7,376 bases of DNA from Oscillospiraceae bacterium (GCA_017398105.1 JAFQHF010000061.1:1-7376), one strand, 5' to 3'. Shown: positions 1-5,863, counted from the first letter of the stretch. A program made the numbers and translations. The notes: generated by a model not told the origin, from the letters alone.

Positions 1-86
1 AACGTAACGACAACGGAATGGTATCGATCTGTGCAAAGACCGTGGTCGCCAGAGTTGGCTTCACCGGGAATTGATCGATAGATTTC
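1..86. other. Gene-free left edge
   Basis: No gene, RNA or regulatory site could be supported here. The sequence lies beyond the 3' end of the DHHW gene and to the left of a palindromic repeat module. It contains a GGTATCG word that also occurs in the 140-bp repeat at 2663-2802, so it may be a further diverged part of the same repeat family cut by the window edge. That is weak. Confidence 0.4.
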
Positions 87-152
87 GGGCGGATTGGAAA
101 TCCGCCCCTACGATTGGTTGATCCCTATGCTGATAAACGATCATTTATCGTT
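87..152 (-). repeat. Diverged partial copy of the intergenic repeat, with 9-bp-stem palindrome
   Basis: On the minus strand this stretch reads AAATGATCGTTTAT, then a short spacer containing GCAT and ATCAA, then GTAGGG, then a hairpin. This is the same order of blocks found on the plus strand at about 2755-2807. The hairpin has perfect 9-bp arms (87-95 and 99-107, GGGCGGATT/AATCCGCCC) around a 3-nt loop. The arm sequence differs from the palindromes at 2788-2807 and 2893-2912 although the flanking GTAGGG is kept. A second, AT-rich 7-bp inverted repeat (AAACGAT/ATCGTTT) lies at about 134-152, against the stop codon of the DHHW gene. No T-tract follows either hairpin, so I do not call a terminator. 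Confidence 0.6.
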
Positions 153-1238
153 TCACTTAATCGTCTCGCTGTTGTTCAGCACCAGGGTGCTGTACAGGAA
201 CAGCACATCCTGCCCATGGAATTCGACGAACCGGTCCAGCAGGCTCTGCTGGATATAGCGGATATCGATCAGCGTTACCGTTTCGTAGTCCTGCAGCAGC
301 AGCGGAACCATTGCGCTGCCGAAGGAATCCCGGAACACGATCAGTTCCTTTCCCGGCTCTCCGGCCGGGTTCTCAATGGTCAGCAGTGACTTGGGGCCGG
401 ACAAAAACACATCGTAAAGATCCTTGCTGTCCAGCTTTCCCATGTCATAAACCGCTGTGGTCTTCCCGGTTTCGTGGTCGTAAACGGTACAGTTTTTCAG
501 CACTTCGCTTTCCAGAATACGGATGGAATCCGCTTCCATAGGCAGCGCCGCCTGACCGTAATACACACCGTAAAAGGGCCGTTCCAGCACCGTTTCGGTG
601 TAATCCTCCCGCTTCGGCCCCGTAACACCCAGGGCATCGCAGAGCTTCCGGGCTGCCGGCAGCAAACGGTGCTGCTGCCAGTGGGTATCGGTGCGGTAAT
701 AATCTTCCTCTGACAGCGAATCCGTCAGATCCGCAAACTGGGCCCAGGGCATTCCCTGCCGGAAATCAGAAATCATTTTTTCATACTCCATGGCAAGATG
801 ACCGCTTTTTTCTGCCAGGTAATATCCCTTGTCCGGGACAACGGCCATAACCACTTTGGACTCCCGCAGATACTTGTCATACACCGCCTGGAACCGGTTC
901 AGGGCATGATCCACAGACGCTTCGTTCAGCGGGTATTCCTGCTTTACGGCATAGCCGTCTGCAATATAAATGCCGTTGTTGTCCTTCTGTCCAAGGACAT
1001 AGGAATGGAACAAAGACTTTACTGTACGGAAGCCATCGCGCAGAGGGAACTGATCCAGCGTGTAGTCTTCAAAGTCCGCCATGAAGCTTCCCTTCAGAAC
1101 CGACTGGGCTGTCATTTCCGGCATCTGGGCCAGAGGTCTGCGCTCGGCGTCGGACTGCTCCTGTTTCGGCCCGAACCAGGCAAGGGCCGCGATCATACCC
1201 CACAGACTCAGCAGGAGGATGGCATTTGCTTTTTTCAT
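153..1238 (-). CDS. DHHW family protein (AlgX/AlgJ-like O-acetyltransferase partner)
   Basis: A 361-residue protein with one N-terminal membrane anchor or signal segment (about residues 5-22) and an extracytoplasmic SGNH-like domain. The DHHW/AlgX/AlgJ group works outside the membrane with an MBOAT protein to O-acetylate polysaccharides. The catalytic signature is visible: TDTHW at 183-187 gives Asp184 and His186, and RDSFG at 303-307 gives the nucleophile Ser305, matching the Asp-x-His plus GDSF-type Ser triad of AlgX. The start at 1238 is supported by AAGGAGG 9 bases upstream, which overlaps the stop codon of the MBOAT gene. Only 12 bases separate the two genes, so they form an operon and are probably translationally coupled. 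The polymer acted on cannot be told, because no glycan synthesis gene is in view. Confidence 0.88.
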   Translation of the reverse strand: MKKANAILLLSLWGMIAALAWFGPKQEQSDAERRPLAQMPEMTAQSVLKGSFMADFEDYTLDQFPLRDGFRTVKSLFHSYVLGQKDNNGIYIADGYAVKQEYPLNEASVDHALNRFQAVYDKYLRESKVVMAVVPDKGYYLAEKSGHLAMEYEKMISDFRQGMPWAQFADLTDSLSEEDYYRTDTHWQQHRLLPAARKLCDALGVTGPKREDYTETVLERPFYGVYYGQAALPMEADSIRILESEVLKNCTVYDHETGKTTAVYDMGKLDSKDLYDVFLSGPKSLLTIENPAGEPGKELIVFRDSFGSAMVPLLLQDYETVTLIDIRYIQQSLLDRFVEFHGQDVLFLYSTLVLNNSETIK

Positions 1239-1250
1239 GTCACTTCCTCC

Positions 1251-2636
1251 TTAAAAACGGAAATACAGGAAGGGGCTGAAAGACCCGTCCACCAGATAGG
1301 CGGTGCACACCAGCAGCACCACCGCCAGAAACACCGGCTCCAGCAGCTGTCCCAGCCGGGTATTTTCGATCTTCCGGGCAAGATCCCGGGGCAGAGGCGT
1401 TGTGCCAACGCAGCCTGCCGCGAACAGCACCAGATAGCTGCCCAGATAGTACCAGGTTTCCCGGGTTACCGGAGGCAGTCCTGCGAGGCCGAACAGCGCA
1501 GTAAAATCCCCCAGTGCCTGGGTTATGCTTTCCGCATTGAACAGAACAAAGCTCAGGCACACCAGAACCAGCACATAGCCGCGGCGCACAAGTCCGGGAA
1601 GCTTCTGCAAACCGGGGACCCACTTTTCCAGCAGCAGCAAAACCGCAAACACCAGTCCCCAAAGCACGAAATTCCAGGCCGCCCCATGCCAGGCTCCGGT
1701 GAGCATCCAGACCACCAGAATGTTAAACACCCAGCGGCCTCTGCTGACCCGGTTTCCTCCCAGGGGAATATACACATAATCCCGGAACCAGCTGCCCAGA
1801 CTCATATGCCAGCGCCGCCAGAATTCGGTAACGCTTTTGGACAGATACGGATAGTCGAAATTCTCGATAAAATGAAAGCCCAGCATCCGGCCAAGGCCGA
1901 TGGCCATATCGGAATAGCCGGAAAAATCGAAATAGATATTCAGCATAAAGGCCGCTGCATACATCCAGTAAAACAGCACGGAAGGCTCGCTGCTCTGCCG
2001 GAACAGCTTGATCAGCAGGGCAAAATTGTCCGCCAGGATGATCTTCTTTCCCAGTCCCACCAGAAACCGGCGCAAACCAAGGCTGATATCCTCCCAGCCA
2101 TAGCTTCTGCTGTCCAGCTCCCGGACCACATCCGAATAGCGGACAATGGGTCCTGCAATCAGCTGGGGAAACAGCGCAACATATGCGCCGAAGGAAATGG
2201 GATTCTTCTGGGCAGGAACCTTTCCCCGGTACACATCAATGGTATAGCTCAAGCACTGAAAGGTATAAAAGCTGATACCCACCGGCAGCGCCAGCTTCAG
2301 CAGCGGGATGCCAAGTCCCGTAACAGCGTTGAAGCTGCCGATAAAAAAGTCCGCATATTTGAAAAGGCCCAGCAGCGCAAGGCTGATGACCACGGATACG
2401 CTCAGCCAGAATTTTTTCCATTTCTGCGCCCCCGCCCTGCCGATGGCAAGGCCGCAGGCATAAAACAGAACAATGGTAAAGACCATCAGCCCCAGCAGCC
2501 TCGGCTCCCCCCAGCCGTAAAACACCAGGCTGGACAGCAGCAAGACCGTATTTTTCAGACTCCAGGGCACCAGATAGTAAAGTCCCAGCACCAGCGGAAG
2601 AAAATAATAGAGAAAGGGAATGCTGGAAAATAGCAT
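1251..2636 (-). CDS. MBOAT family membrane-bound O-acyltransferase (AlgI/DltB/PatA-like)
   Basis: A 461-residue polytopic membrane protein. MBOAT proteins move acyl groups, usually acetyl, across the membrane for transfer to exported polymers. Hallmarks seen: DFSGYSDMAIGLG at 237-249, FDYPYLSKSVTEFWRRWHMSL at 260-280, and GAWHGAAW at 314-321 carrying the invariant catalytic His317. The C-terminus PFLYFRF is typical of this subgroup. The frame stays open 32 codons upstream to 2732, but those codons lie in the dispersed repeat and encode no family sequence. The ATG at 2636 has GAGGA at 2644-2648 and gives the usual N-terminus MLFSSIPFLYYFLPL. It is paired with the DHHW gene, which lies 12 bases downstream. 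The repeat element ends 26 bases before the start codon, so the promoter must lie in or beyond the repeat. No convincing promoter was found. Confidence 0.93.
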   Translation of the reverse strand: MLFSSIPFLYYFLPLVLGLYYLVPWSLKNTVLLLSSLVFYGWGEPRLLGLMVFTIVLFYACGLAIGRAGAQKWKKFWLSVSVVISLALLGLFKYADFFIGSFNAVTGLGIPLLKLALPVGISFYTFQCLSYTIDVYRGKVPAQKNPISFGAYVALFPQLIAGPIVRYSDVVRELDSRSYGWEDISLGLRRFLVGLGKKIILADNFALLIKLFRQSSEPSVLFYWMYAAAFMLNIYFDFSGYSDMAIGLGRMLGFHFIENFDYPYLSKSVTEFWRRWHMSLGSWFRDYVYIPLGGNRVSRGRWVFNILVVWMLTGAWHGAAWNFVLWGLVFAVLLLLEKWVPGLQKLPGLVRRGYVLVLVCLSFVLFNAESITQALGDFTALFGLAGLPPVTRETWYYLGSYLVLFAAGCVGTTPLPRDLARKIENTRLGQLLEPVFLAVVLLVCTAYLVDGSFSPFLYFRF

Positions 2637-2782
2637 AGATAGTTCCTCATTGATGTCGATGAAAATTATCGTTTGTCGGCATGAGCCGACGGCCAATGCG
2701 TGTTCGGTGCGGCGGGAATCGTGACTTCCCAAACCCGCTCGGTATCGTTACTACGGTAAATGATCGTTTATGCATCAATACC

Positions 2783-2812
2783 TGTAGGGCGGGGTCATGA
2801 CCCCGCCGGGCA
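2783..2812 (+). repeat. Palindromic REP-like module, copy A
   Basis: A 30-nt module that starts TGTAGGG, contains a perfect 20-bp palindrome (2788-2807, GGCGGGGTCA and its reverse complement) and ends CCGGGCA. It faces copy B at 2888-2917 in inverted orientation. The same TGTAGGGCGGGGTCATGACC start is present at the right window edge, where it is cut. Confidence 0.75.
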
Positions 2813-2887
2813 CTGACGGAACTGAGCATTTGGTTTTTTGTAATTGTTTCCGTTTTGCCTCTAATTTGGCCATGCAATAACTGCTGC

Positions 2888-2917
2888 TGCCCGGTGGGGG
2901 CATGCCCCCACCCTACA
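2888..2917 (-). repeat. Palindromic REP-like module, copy B (inverted)
   Basis: Read on the minus strand it starts TGTAGGG, has a perfect 20-bp palindrome (2893-2912, GGTGGGGGCA and its reverse complement) and ends CCGGGCA. Compared with copy A only four bases differ. They are two base-paired positions, with C:G changed to T:A and T:A changed to G:C, so the palindrome stays perfect. Confidence 0.75.
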
Positions 2918-2958
2918 GTGGCGTTACAAAACCAAACGATAATTTGTATTTCTTATCA

Positions 2959-2992
2959 AAACAGGCAGCGGCCTGAAAGTCGCTGCCTGTTT
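2959..2992 (-). terminator. Intrinsic terminator of the mntP-vanZ-lipoprotein operon
   Basis: A perfect 12-bp stem (AAACAGGCAGCG at 2959-2970 with CGCTGCCTGTTT at 2981-2992) encloses a 10-nt loop. On the minus strand the stem runs straight into a TTTT tract. It lies five bases past the TAA of the lipoprotein gene. The flanking A and T runs could allow some activity in the other direction, but no plus-strand gene needs it. Confidence 0.88.
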
Positions 2993-2997
2993 ACTGT

Positions 2998-3570
2998 TTA
3001 GGCGATGGCTTCCTCCGCGATGGTCACGAAGCCGGGGTAAACTGCATTGAAGTGCTGGATGAAGGGGTCCATGGCATCGTTGACGCCGAAGGCCACCAGC
3101 ACATACTGGTCACCGAAAGCGCTGACCAGCAGCTTATCCGGGAAACCGCACATCCACTGGTTTGCCAGGATGGCATCCTTCATGGCAGCGCCGAAATCCG
3201 CTGCCTTCACACCGCCGGCCAGCTTGTAGACTGCACCGGTGAAGGAATTGGCGTTCATCATGTGGATCATGGAAGCAGCCTCGGTCACATTGGACAGCTG
3301 CTCGGCGGGAATCAGCAGATTGAAGCTGATGTTTTCATCCGCAAGGTCGTAAGCGCCGGGAGCGCCGTCCACGGGAGCAGCCATGCTGCCGCCGATGACG
3401 GCAAACTTCTCATCTTCTGCATAGTCATTCCAGATGGTCTCCAGCACTTCCAGAGCGGATGCGGGAGCCTCCTGGGCGGGAACGGTGGTCTCTGCTTCGG
3501 CATTGCCGCCGCAGGCAGTCATGGCAAAGGCCATGGAAAGCGCCAGAACGATAGAAACAAACTTTTTCAT
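2998..3570 (-). CDS. Uncharacterised lipoprotein
   Basis: A 190-residue protein with a clear lipoprotein signal: Lys2-Lys3, a hydrophobic run at 4-17 and a lipobox MTAC with the lipidated Cys20. The -3 residue is Met rather than the commoner Leu. A low-complexity Glu/Thr/Pro/Ala linker (about 22-39) follows, then a compact domain (about 40-190) that I do not recognise. Notable stretches are EDEKFAVIGG at 52-61, MIHMMN at 101-106 and NQWMCGFPDKLL at 137-148, which holds the only other cysteine (Cys141). The start at 3570 has GGAGG inside the end of the VanZ-like gene, and only one base separates that gene's TAA from this ATG, so translation is probably coupled. It is last in the Mn2+-riboswitch operon. 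A role in metal or envelope stress is inferred from position alone. Confidence 0.85.
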   Translation of the reverse strand: MKKFVSIVLALSMAFAMTACGGNAEAETTVPAQEAPASALEVLETIWNDYAEDEKFAVIGGSMAAPVDGAPGAYDLADENISFNLLIPAEQLSNVTEAASMIHMMNANSFTGAVYKLAGGVKAADFGAAMKDAILANQWMCGFPDKLLVSAFGDQYVLVAFGVNDAMDPFIQHFNAVYPGFVTIAEEAIA

Positions 3571-3571
3571 G

Positions 3572-4030
3572 TTACTTTTCCTCCAGGTTATTCTTTGGTC
3601 TTTTTCTTTTGATATAGCTATGCCCCAAATACAGCAAAGCCAGTCCTGTTAGTATGCCGCAGCTGTCGATACATACATCCAGAAATCCCGGTGCACGCTC
3701 CGGGACAACGGCCTGAATGCTCTCATCGATACAGGCAGCCAGCACGCCTAGGAGAACCGGCCAGTGCCGTTTCTTCTGCAGCATACCGCAAAGCCAGCCC
3801 AGGTTCATTCCCAGGGCGGCAAATTCCGTGAAATGGGCGAATTTTCGCAGGATGCCATTTCCCGCGGGATTGCCGGTGCTGTCCGGCGTGGTTTCCATAA
3901 GAAGGTTCTGCACCCAGTTGCTGAACAGCTGGGAAATGCTCCCCGGCATCAGGGAATTGCCCCAGATAAAGGCCAGGAGCAACACCAGCAGGATGGTGCA
4001 CAGAACCATGCGCCTGTCCGTGCGGATCAT
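3572..4030 (-). CDS. VanZ-like family membrane protein
   Basis: A 152-residue integral membrane protein with about four hydrophobic segments (near 10-27, 65-83, 88-104 and 121-137). The VanZ-like signatures are present: RKFAHFTEFAALG at 62-74 and DESIQAVVPERAPGFLDVCIDS at 102-123. The C-terminus is basic (KRKRPKNN). VanZ itself gives low-level teicoplanin resistance, but most family members have no known biochemical role, and antibiotic resistance should not be assumed here. The ATG at 4030 overlaps the mntP stop codon in an ATGA junction, which fixes the start and implies translational coupling. Internal Met8 is a less likely start. Its partners are mntP upstream and the lipoprotein downstream. 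Confidence 0.88.
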   Translation of the reverse strand: MIRTDRRMVLCTILLVLLLAFIWGNSLMPGSISQLFSNWVQNLLMETTPDSTGNPAGNGILRKFAHFTEFAALGMNLGWLCGMLQKKRHWPVLLGVLAACIDESIQAVVPERAPGFLDVCIDSCGILTGLALLYLGHSYIKRKRPKNNLEEK

Positions 4031-4608
4031 GCGATGATCCCCAGATGCTCCAGCAGAATGTTCAGTCCCAGGAAGATCAGGATCAGGCCGCCGGCCATCT
4101 GCGCCTTTTTTTCAAACCGGCTGCCGAACACATTGCCGATCTTCACACCCACAGCAGAAAAACCGCAGGTGCAGATGCCAATGAACAGCGCTGCCAGCCA
4201 GATGTTCACATTGCCGGCCATAGCCAGAGAAATGCCGACCGCCAGCGCATCAATGGAGGTGGCAACCGCCATGATAAACATGGTCTTCACGGACATGTCC
4301 GCATTGTGTTCCTCGCAGCAGCCGCATTCTTCCTGCTTTTCAAAGGCTTCCTTCAGCATATTAATGCCGATAATGCCCAGCAGCACGAAGGCTACCCAAT
4401 GGTCGATGGCCTGGATGGCTTCGGCAAACAGCGTGCCCAGGAAAAAGCCGATGGTCGGCATCAGCGCCTGAAAGCCGCCGAACCAAATGCCGCAGGTCAT
4501 GCTGGCCTTCAGCGTGGCCCGCTTCATTGCCAGGCCCTTGCAGATGGAAACCGCAAAGGCATCCATGCTGACGCCCACAGCCAGCAGGAGCAGTTCTCCA
4601 ATACCCAT
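4027..4608 (-). CDS. mntP: Manganese efflux pump MntP
   Basis: A 193-residue membrane protein of the MntP family (formerly YebN/DUF204), close to the 188 residues of the E. coli protein, with six predicted membrane segments in two repeats. It exports Mn2+ and protects the cell from manganese excess. Family motifs are seen in each half: SMDAFAVSICKG at 14-25 (Asp16) and TSIDALAVG at 117-125 (Asp120), acidic residues in membrane segments that matter for transport. A loop between the halves carries ECGCCEEH at 94-101, an unusual Cys/Glu/His cluster. The start at 4608 has GGAGG at 4618-4622. The identification is reinforced by the manganese riboswitch immediately upstream. It is first gene of a three-gene operon and overlaps the VanZ-like gene by four bases. 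Confidence 0.95.
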   Translation of the reverse strand: MGIGELLLLAVGVSMDAFAVSICKGLAMKRATLKASMTCGIWFGGFQALMPTIGFFLGTLFAEAIQAIDHWVAFVLLGIIGINMLKEAFEKQEECGCCEEHNADMSVKTMFIMAVATSIDALAVGISLAMAGNVNIWLAALFIGICTCGFSAVGVKIGNVFGSRFEKKAQMAGGLILIFLGLNILLEHLGIIA

Positions 4609-4663
4609 AAAAAATAACCTCCGTACAGATCAATCCCTTTGACCGGCACAGAAGTCGTGAAAC

Positions 4664-4770
4664 GAAGAGACTGAGCCGGTCTGCAAAAGTCTCGTCATTT
4701 CAGTCTGAACCGGGGTTACCCCAGGATGTCGATCCAGACCCGCATTTTACGCGCCGACTACTCCCTCTTC
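4664..4770 (-). ncRNA. yybP-ykoY manganese riboswitch aptamer
   Basis: On the minus strand the 161-base leader before mntP starts with GAAGAG followed by GGGAGTAG, close to the conserved GGGGAGUAG entry of the yybP-ykoY aptamer. Near its 3' side is GAGACTTTTGCAGACCGGCT, containing the conserved ACCGGC. The closing stem P1 is GAAGAG (4765-4770) with CTCTTC (4664-4669), a perfect 6 bp. Internal helices include GTCTG/CAGAC around a GGGGTAACCCC hairpin. This family binds Mn2+ and usually turns on Mn2+ exporters, which is exactly what follows. No hairpin with a T-tract lies between the aptamer and the start codon, so control of translation is more likely than of termination. Confidence 0.87.
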
Positions 4771-4777
4771 CTGAAAG

Positions 4778-4806
4778 AGTATAGCAAAATTCTCCCGGTT
4801 CGTCAA
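4778..4806 (-). promoter_or_regulatory. Promoter of the mntP operon, nested in the azlD terminator
   Basis: TTGACG (4801-4806) and TATACT (4778-4783) are separated by exactly 17 bases, and the -10 is extended (TGCTATACT). The predicted start point near 4771 falls at the first base of the riboswitch aptamer. The -35 lies in the loop of the terminator hairpin and the spacer is its second arm. Confidence 0.82.
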
Positions 4807-4822
4807 GCAAAACCGGGAGAAT
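4789..4822 (-). terminator. Intrinsic terminator of the cyuA-azlC-azlD operon
   Basis: A perfect 12-bp inverted repeat (4789-4800 and 4811-4822, ATTCTCCCGGTT and its reverse complement) surrounds a 10-nt loop. On the minus strand it runs into TTTT and then G. It starts 11 bases after the azlD stop codon. The T-tract is short and the loop large for a terminator, so some read-through into the riboswitch leader is likely. Confidence 0.75.
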
Positions 4823-4833
4823 ACATAATCTTT

Positions 4834-5142
4834 TTACAAAATTGCCATACACCACTCCGTCAGCATTACCGCTGCGGATGCTGCCAGGGATACTGTCAGC
4901 AGGCTCTTGCCGCGATATGCCAGGATCACCGCGATGATCAGCGCGGCCCCGCCGCTGAGAATGGAAGCGGTGCTGCTTAAGATGGCCGGAAAGGTCATGG
5001 CCGTCAGGCAGGCATAGGGCACATAATGCAAAAACGAGCGCAGAAACCGGCTTTTGATGGGCTTGCGGAAAATGGTCAGCGGCAGCACCCGGATCAGATA
5101 GGTGGTCAGCGCCATGGTAAAAATATAAACATAAATACTCAT
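4834..5142 (-). CDS. azlD: AzlD family branched-chain amino acid exporter subunit
   Basis: A 102-residue, very hydrophobic protein, the usual AzlD size, with about four membrane segments. YLIRVLPLTIFRKP at 15-28 and YVPYACLTAMTFPAIL at 40-55 are characteristic of the family. AzlD is the small subunit that works with AzlC to export branched-chain amino acids and the toxic analogue 4-azaleucine. In B. subtilis the pair is also reported to export histidine. The ATG at 5142 overlaps the azlC stop in an ATGA junction and has GAGGAGG upstream, so the start is secure and the two subunits are coupled. Confidence 0.92.
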   Translation of the reverse strand: MSIYVYIFTMALTTYLIRVLPLTIFRKPIKSRFLRSFLHYVPYACLTAMTFPAILSSTASILSGGAALIIAVILAYRGKSLLTVSLAASAAVMLTEWCMAIL

Positions 5143-5849
5143 GCCTGCGCCTCCTCATCCGGAATCGGGAACAGCCATGCACAGATGGCGGCAGCCGCCA
5201 CGGTGCAGATGACAATGGAAATGCCCGCGCTTACCTTCTGCAGCAGCGGCACCCAGGTAAACAGGCTGCTGAAGATCAGTGCCAGGATCACCGCCGCCAG
5301 GATCTTCTTGTCCTCCTTGGCAGGAGGCACCACAATGGCGATGAACATGCCATACAGCATGACACCCAGAGCTGCCTGGATCGATGCAGGCAGCACGGAG
5401 CCTGCCAGGGCGCCGCACAGGGTTCCCAGAGTCCAGCCAAGGATGGGCAGAGTGCCCAGTCCCAGCATAAAGGGAACCGTCAGCGGTTCCAGTCTGGCCA
5501 TGGCCAGGGCAAAAATTTCATCGGTGTTGAAAAAAGCGATAATGATCCGGGGCAGCACACCGATCCGCTGGCCCATTCTCTGGGACAGTGCCAGACTCAT
5601 CAGCGCGTATCGGCTGTTGATGATCAGCTGGGTCAGGATCATTTCCCACAAAGTCGCTGCCGCCACGATGACGGTCAGGCCCGCAAACTGTCCCGCGCTG
5701 GTCAGGTTGGACAGGGAGATCAACGTGGCATCAAAGACCTTCAGCCCCTGGCTGATGGCCATGGCTCCGAAGCCGAAGCTGACGGAGAAATAGCCCATGC
5801 CCACAGGCAGACCACGGCTGACACCTGTCCGGTATTCATTCCATTTCAT
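5139..5849 (-). CDS. azlC: AzlC family branched-chain amino acid exporter subunit
   Basis: A 236-residue membrane protein, the normal AzlC length. Family motifs are GLPVGMGYFSVSFGFG at 13-28, INSRYALMSLALS at 77-89, FFNTDEIFA at 106-114 and GWTLGTLCGALAG at 138-150. It forms the large subunit of the AzlCD efflux transporter in the cytoplasmic membrane. The start at 5849 lies 14 bases after the cyuA stop. The Shine-Dalgarno (GATGAGAG) is weak compared with its neighbours, so translation may depend on ribosomes finishing cyuA. Substrate cannot be fixed by sequence; co-transcription with a cysteine-degrading enzyme is the only local clue. Confidence 0.93.
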   Translation of the reverse strand: MKWNEYRTGVSRGLPVGMGYFSVSFGFGAMAISQGLKVFDATLISLSNLTSAGQFAGLTVIVAAATLWEMILTQLIINSRYALMSLALSQRMGQRIGVLPRIIIAFFNTDEIFALAMARLEPLTVPFMLGLGTLPILGWTLGTLCGALAGSVLPASIQAALGVMLYGMFIAIVVPPAKEDKKILAAVILALIFSSLFTWVPLLQKVSAGISIVICTVAAAAICAWLFPIPDEEAQA

Positions 5850-5863
5850 AGTTTACTCTCATC

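Larger units (their letters stand above)
2663..2945. mobile_element. MITE-like 283-bp repeat element with 13-bp terminal inverted repeats
   Basis: The element begins with AAATTATCGTTTG (2663-2675) and ends with its exact reverse complement (2933-2945). Its left 140 bp (2663-2802) recurs at 7237-7376 with seven substitutions and no gaps. Inside are a 6-bp-stem hairpin (GTCGGC/GCCGAC, 2675-2690), two large 20-bp palindromes (2788-2807 and 2893-2912) in inverted 30-nt modules, and an AT-rich stretch between them (about 2813-2887). It encodes no transposase and shows no clear target-site duplication, so mobility is inferred from structure and copy number only. It fills almost all of the 361-bp gap between the lipoprotein gene and the MBOAT gene. 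Non-autonomous element or REP/BIME-like cluster are both possible. Confidence 0.6.

Noticed and set aside
87..107. Terminator for the MBOAT-DHHW operon
   Set aside because: The hairpin is strong, but no T-tract follows on the minus strand, and the sequence is a repeat module. Left as a repeat.
798..2633. Plus-strand open frame of 611 codons opposite the MBOAT and DHHW genes
   Set aside because: It is antisense to two well-supported genes, is rich in Gln and His as expected for the reverse of membrane-protein codons, has no recognisable domain and spans the junction of both genes.
2637..2732. Longer N-terminus for the MBOAT protein starting at 2732
   Set aside because: The extra codons lie mostly in the dispersed repeat, and the ATG at 2636 has its own ribosome site and gives the normal family N-terminus.
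2647..2877. Minus-strand small frame whose peptide resembles another at 7002-7352 (shared stretch around TVVTIPSGFG)
   Set aside because: The similarity comes from the 140-bp DNA repeat. Several of the seven substitutions between copies change the amino acid, the two frames have unrelated ends, and one runs into cyuA. This is a repeat artefact, not a gene.
2788..2912. CRISPR-like array
   Set aside because: There are only two palindromic units, in inverted orientation, with no regular spacers and no cas genes.
3572..4030. Glycopeptide resistance determinant (vanZ)
   Set aside because: The protein belongs to the broad VanZ-like family, but no vanRSHAX genes are nearby and the operon is a manganese one, so resistance cannot be claimed.
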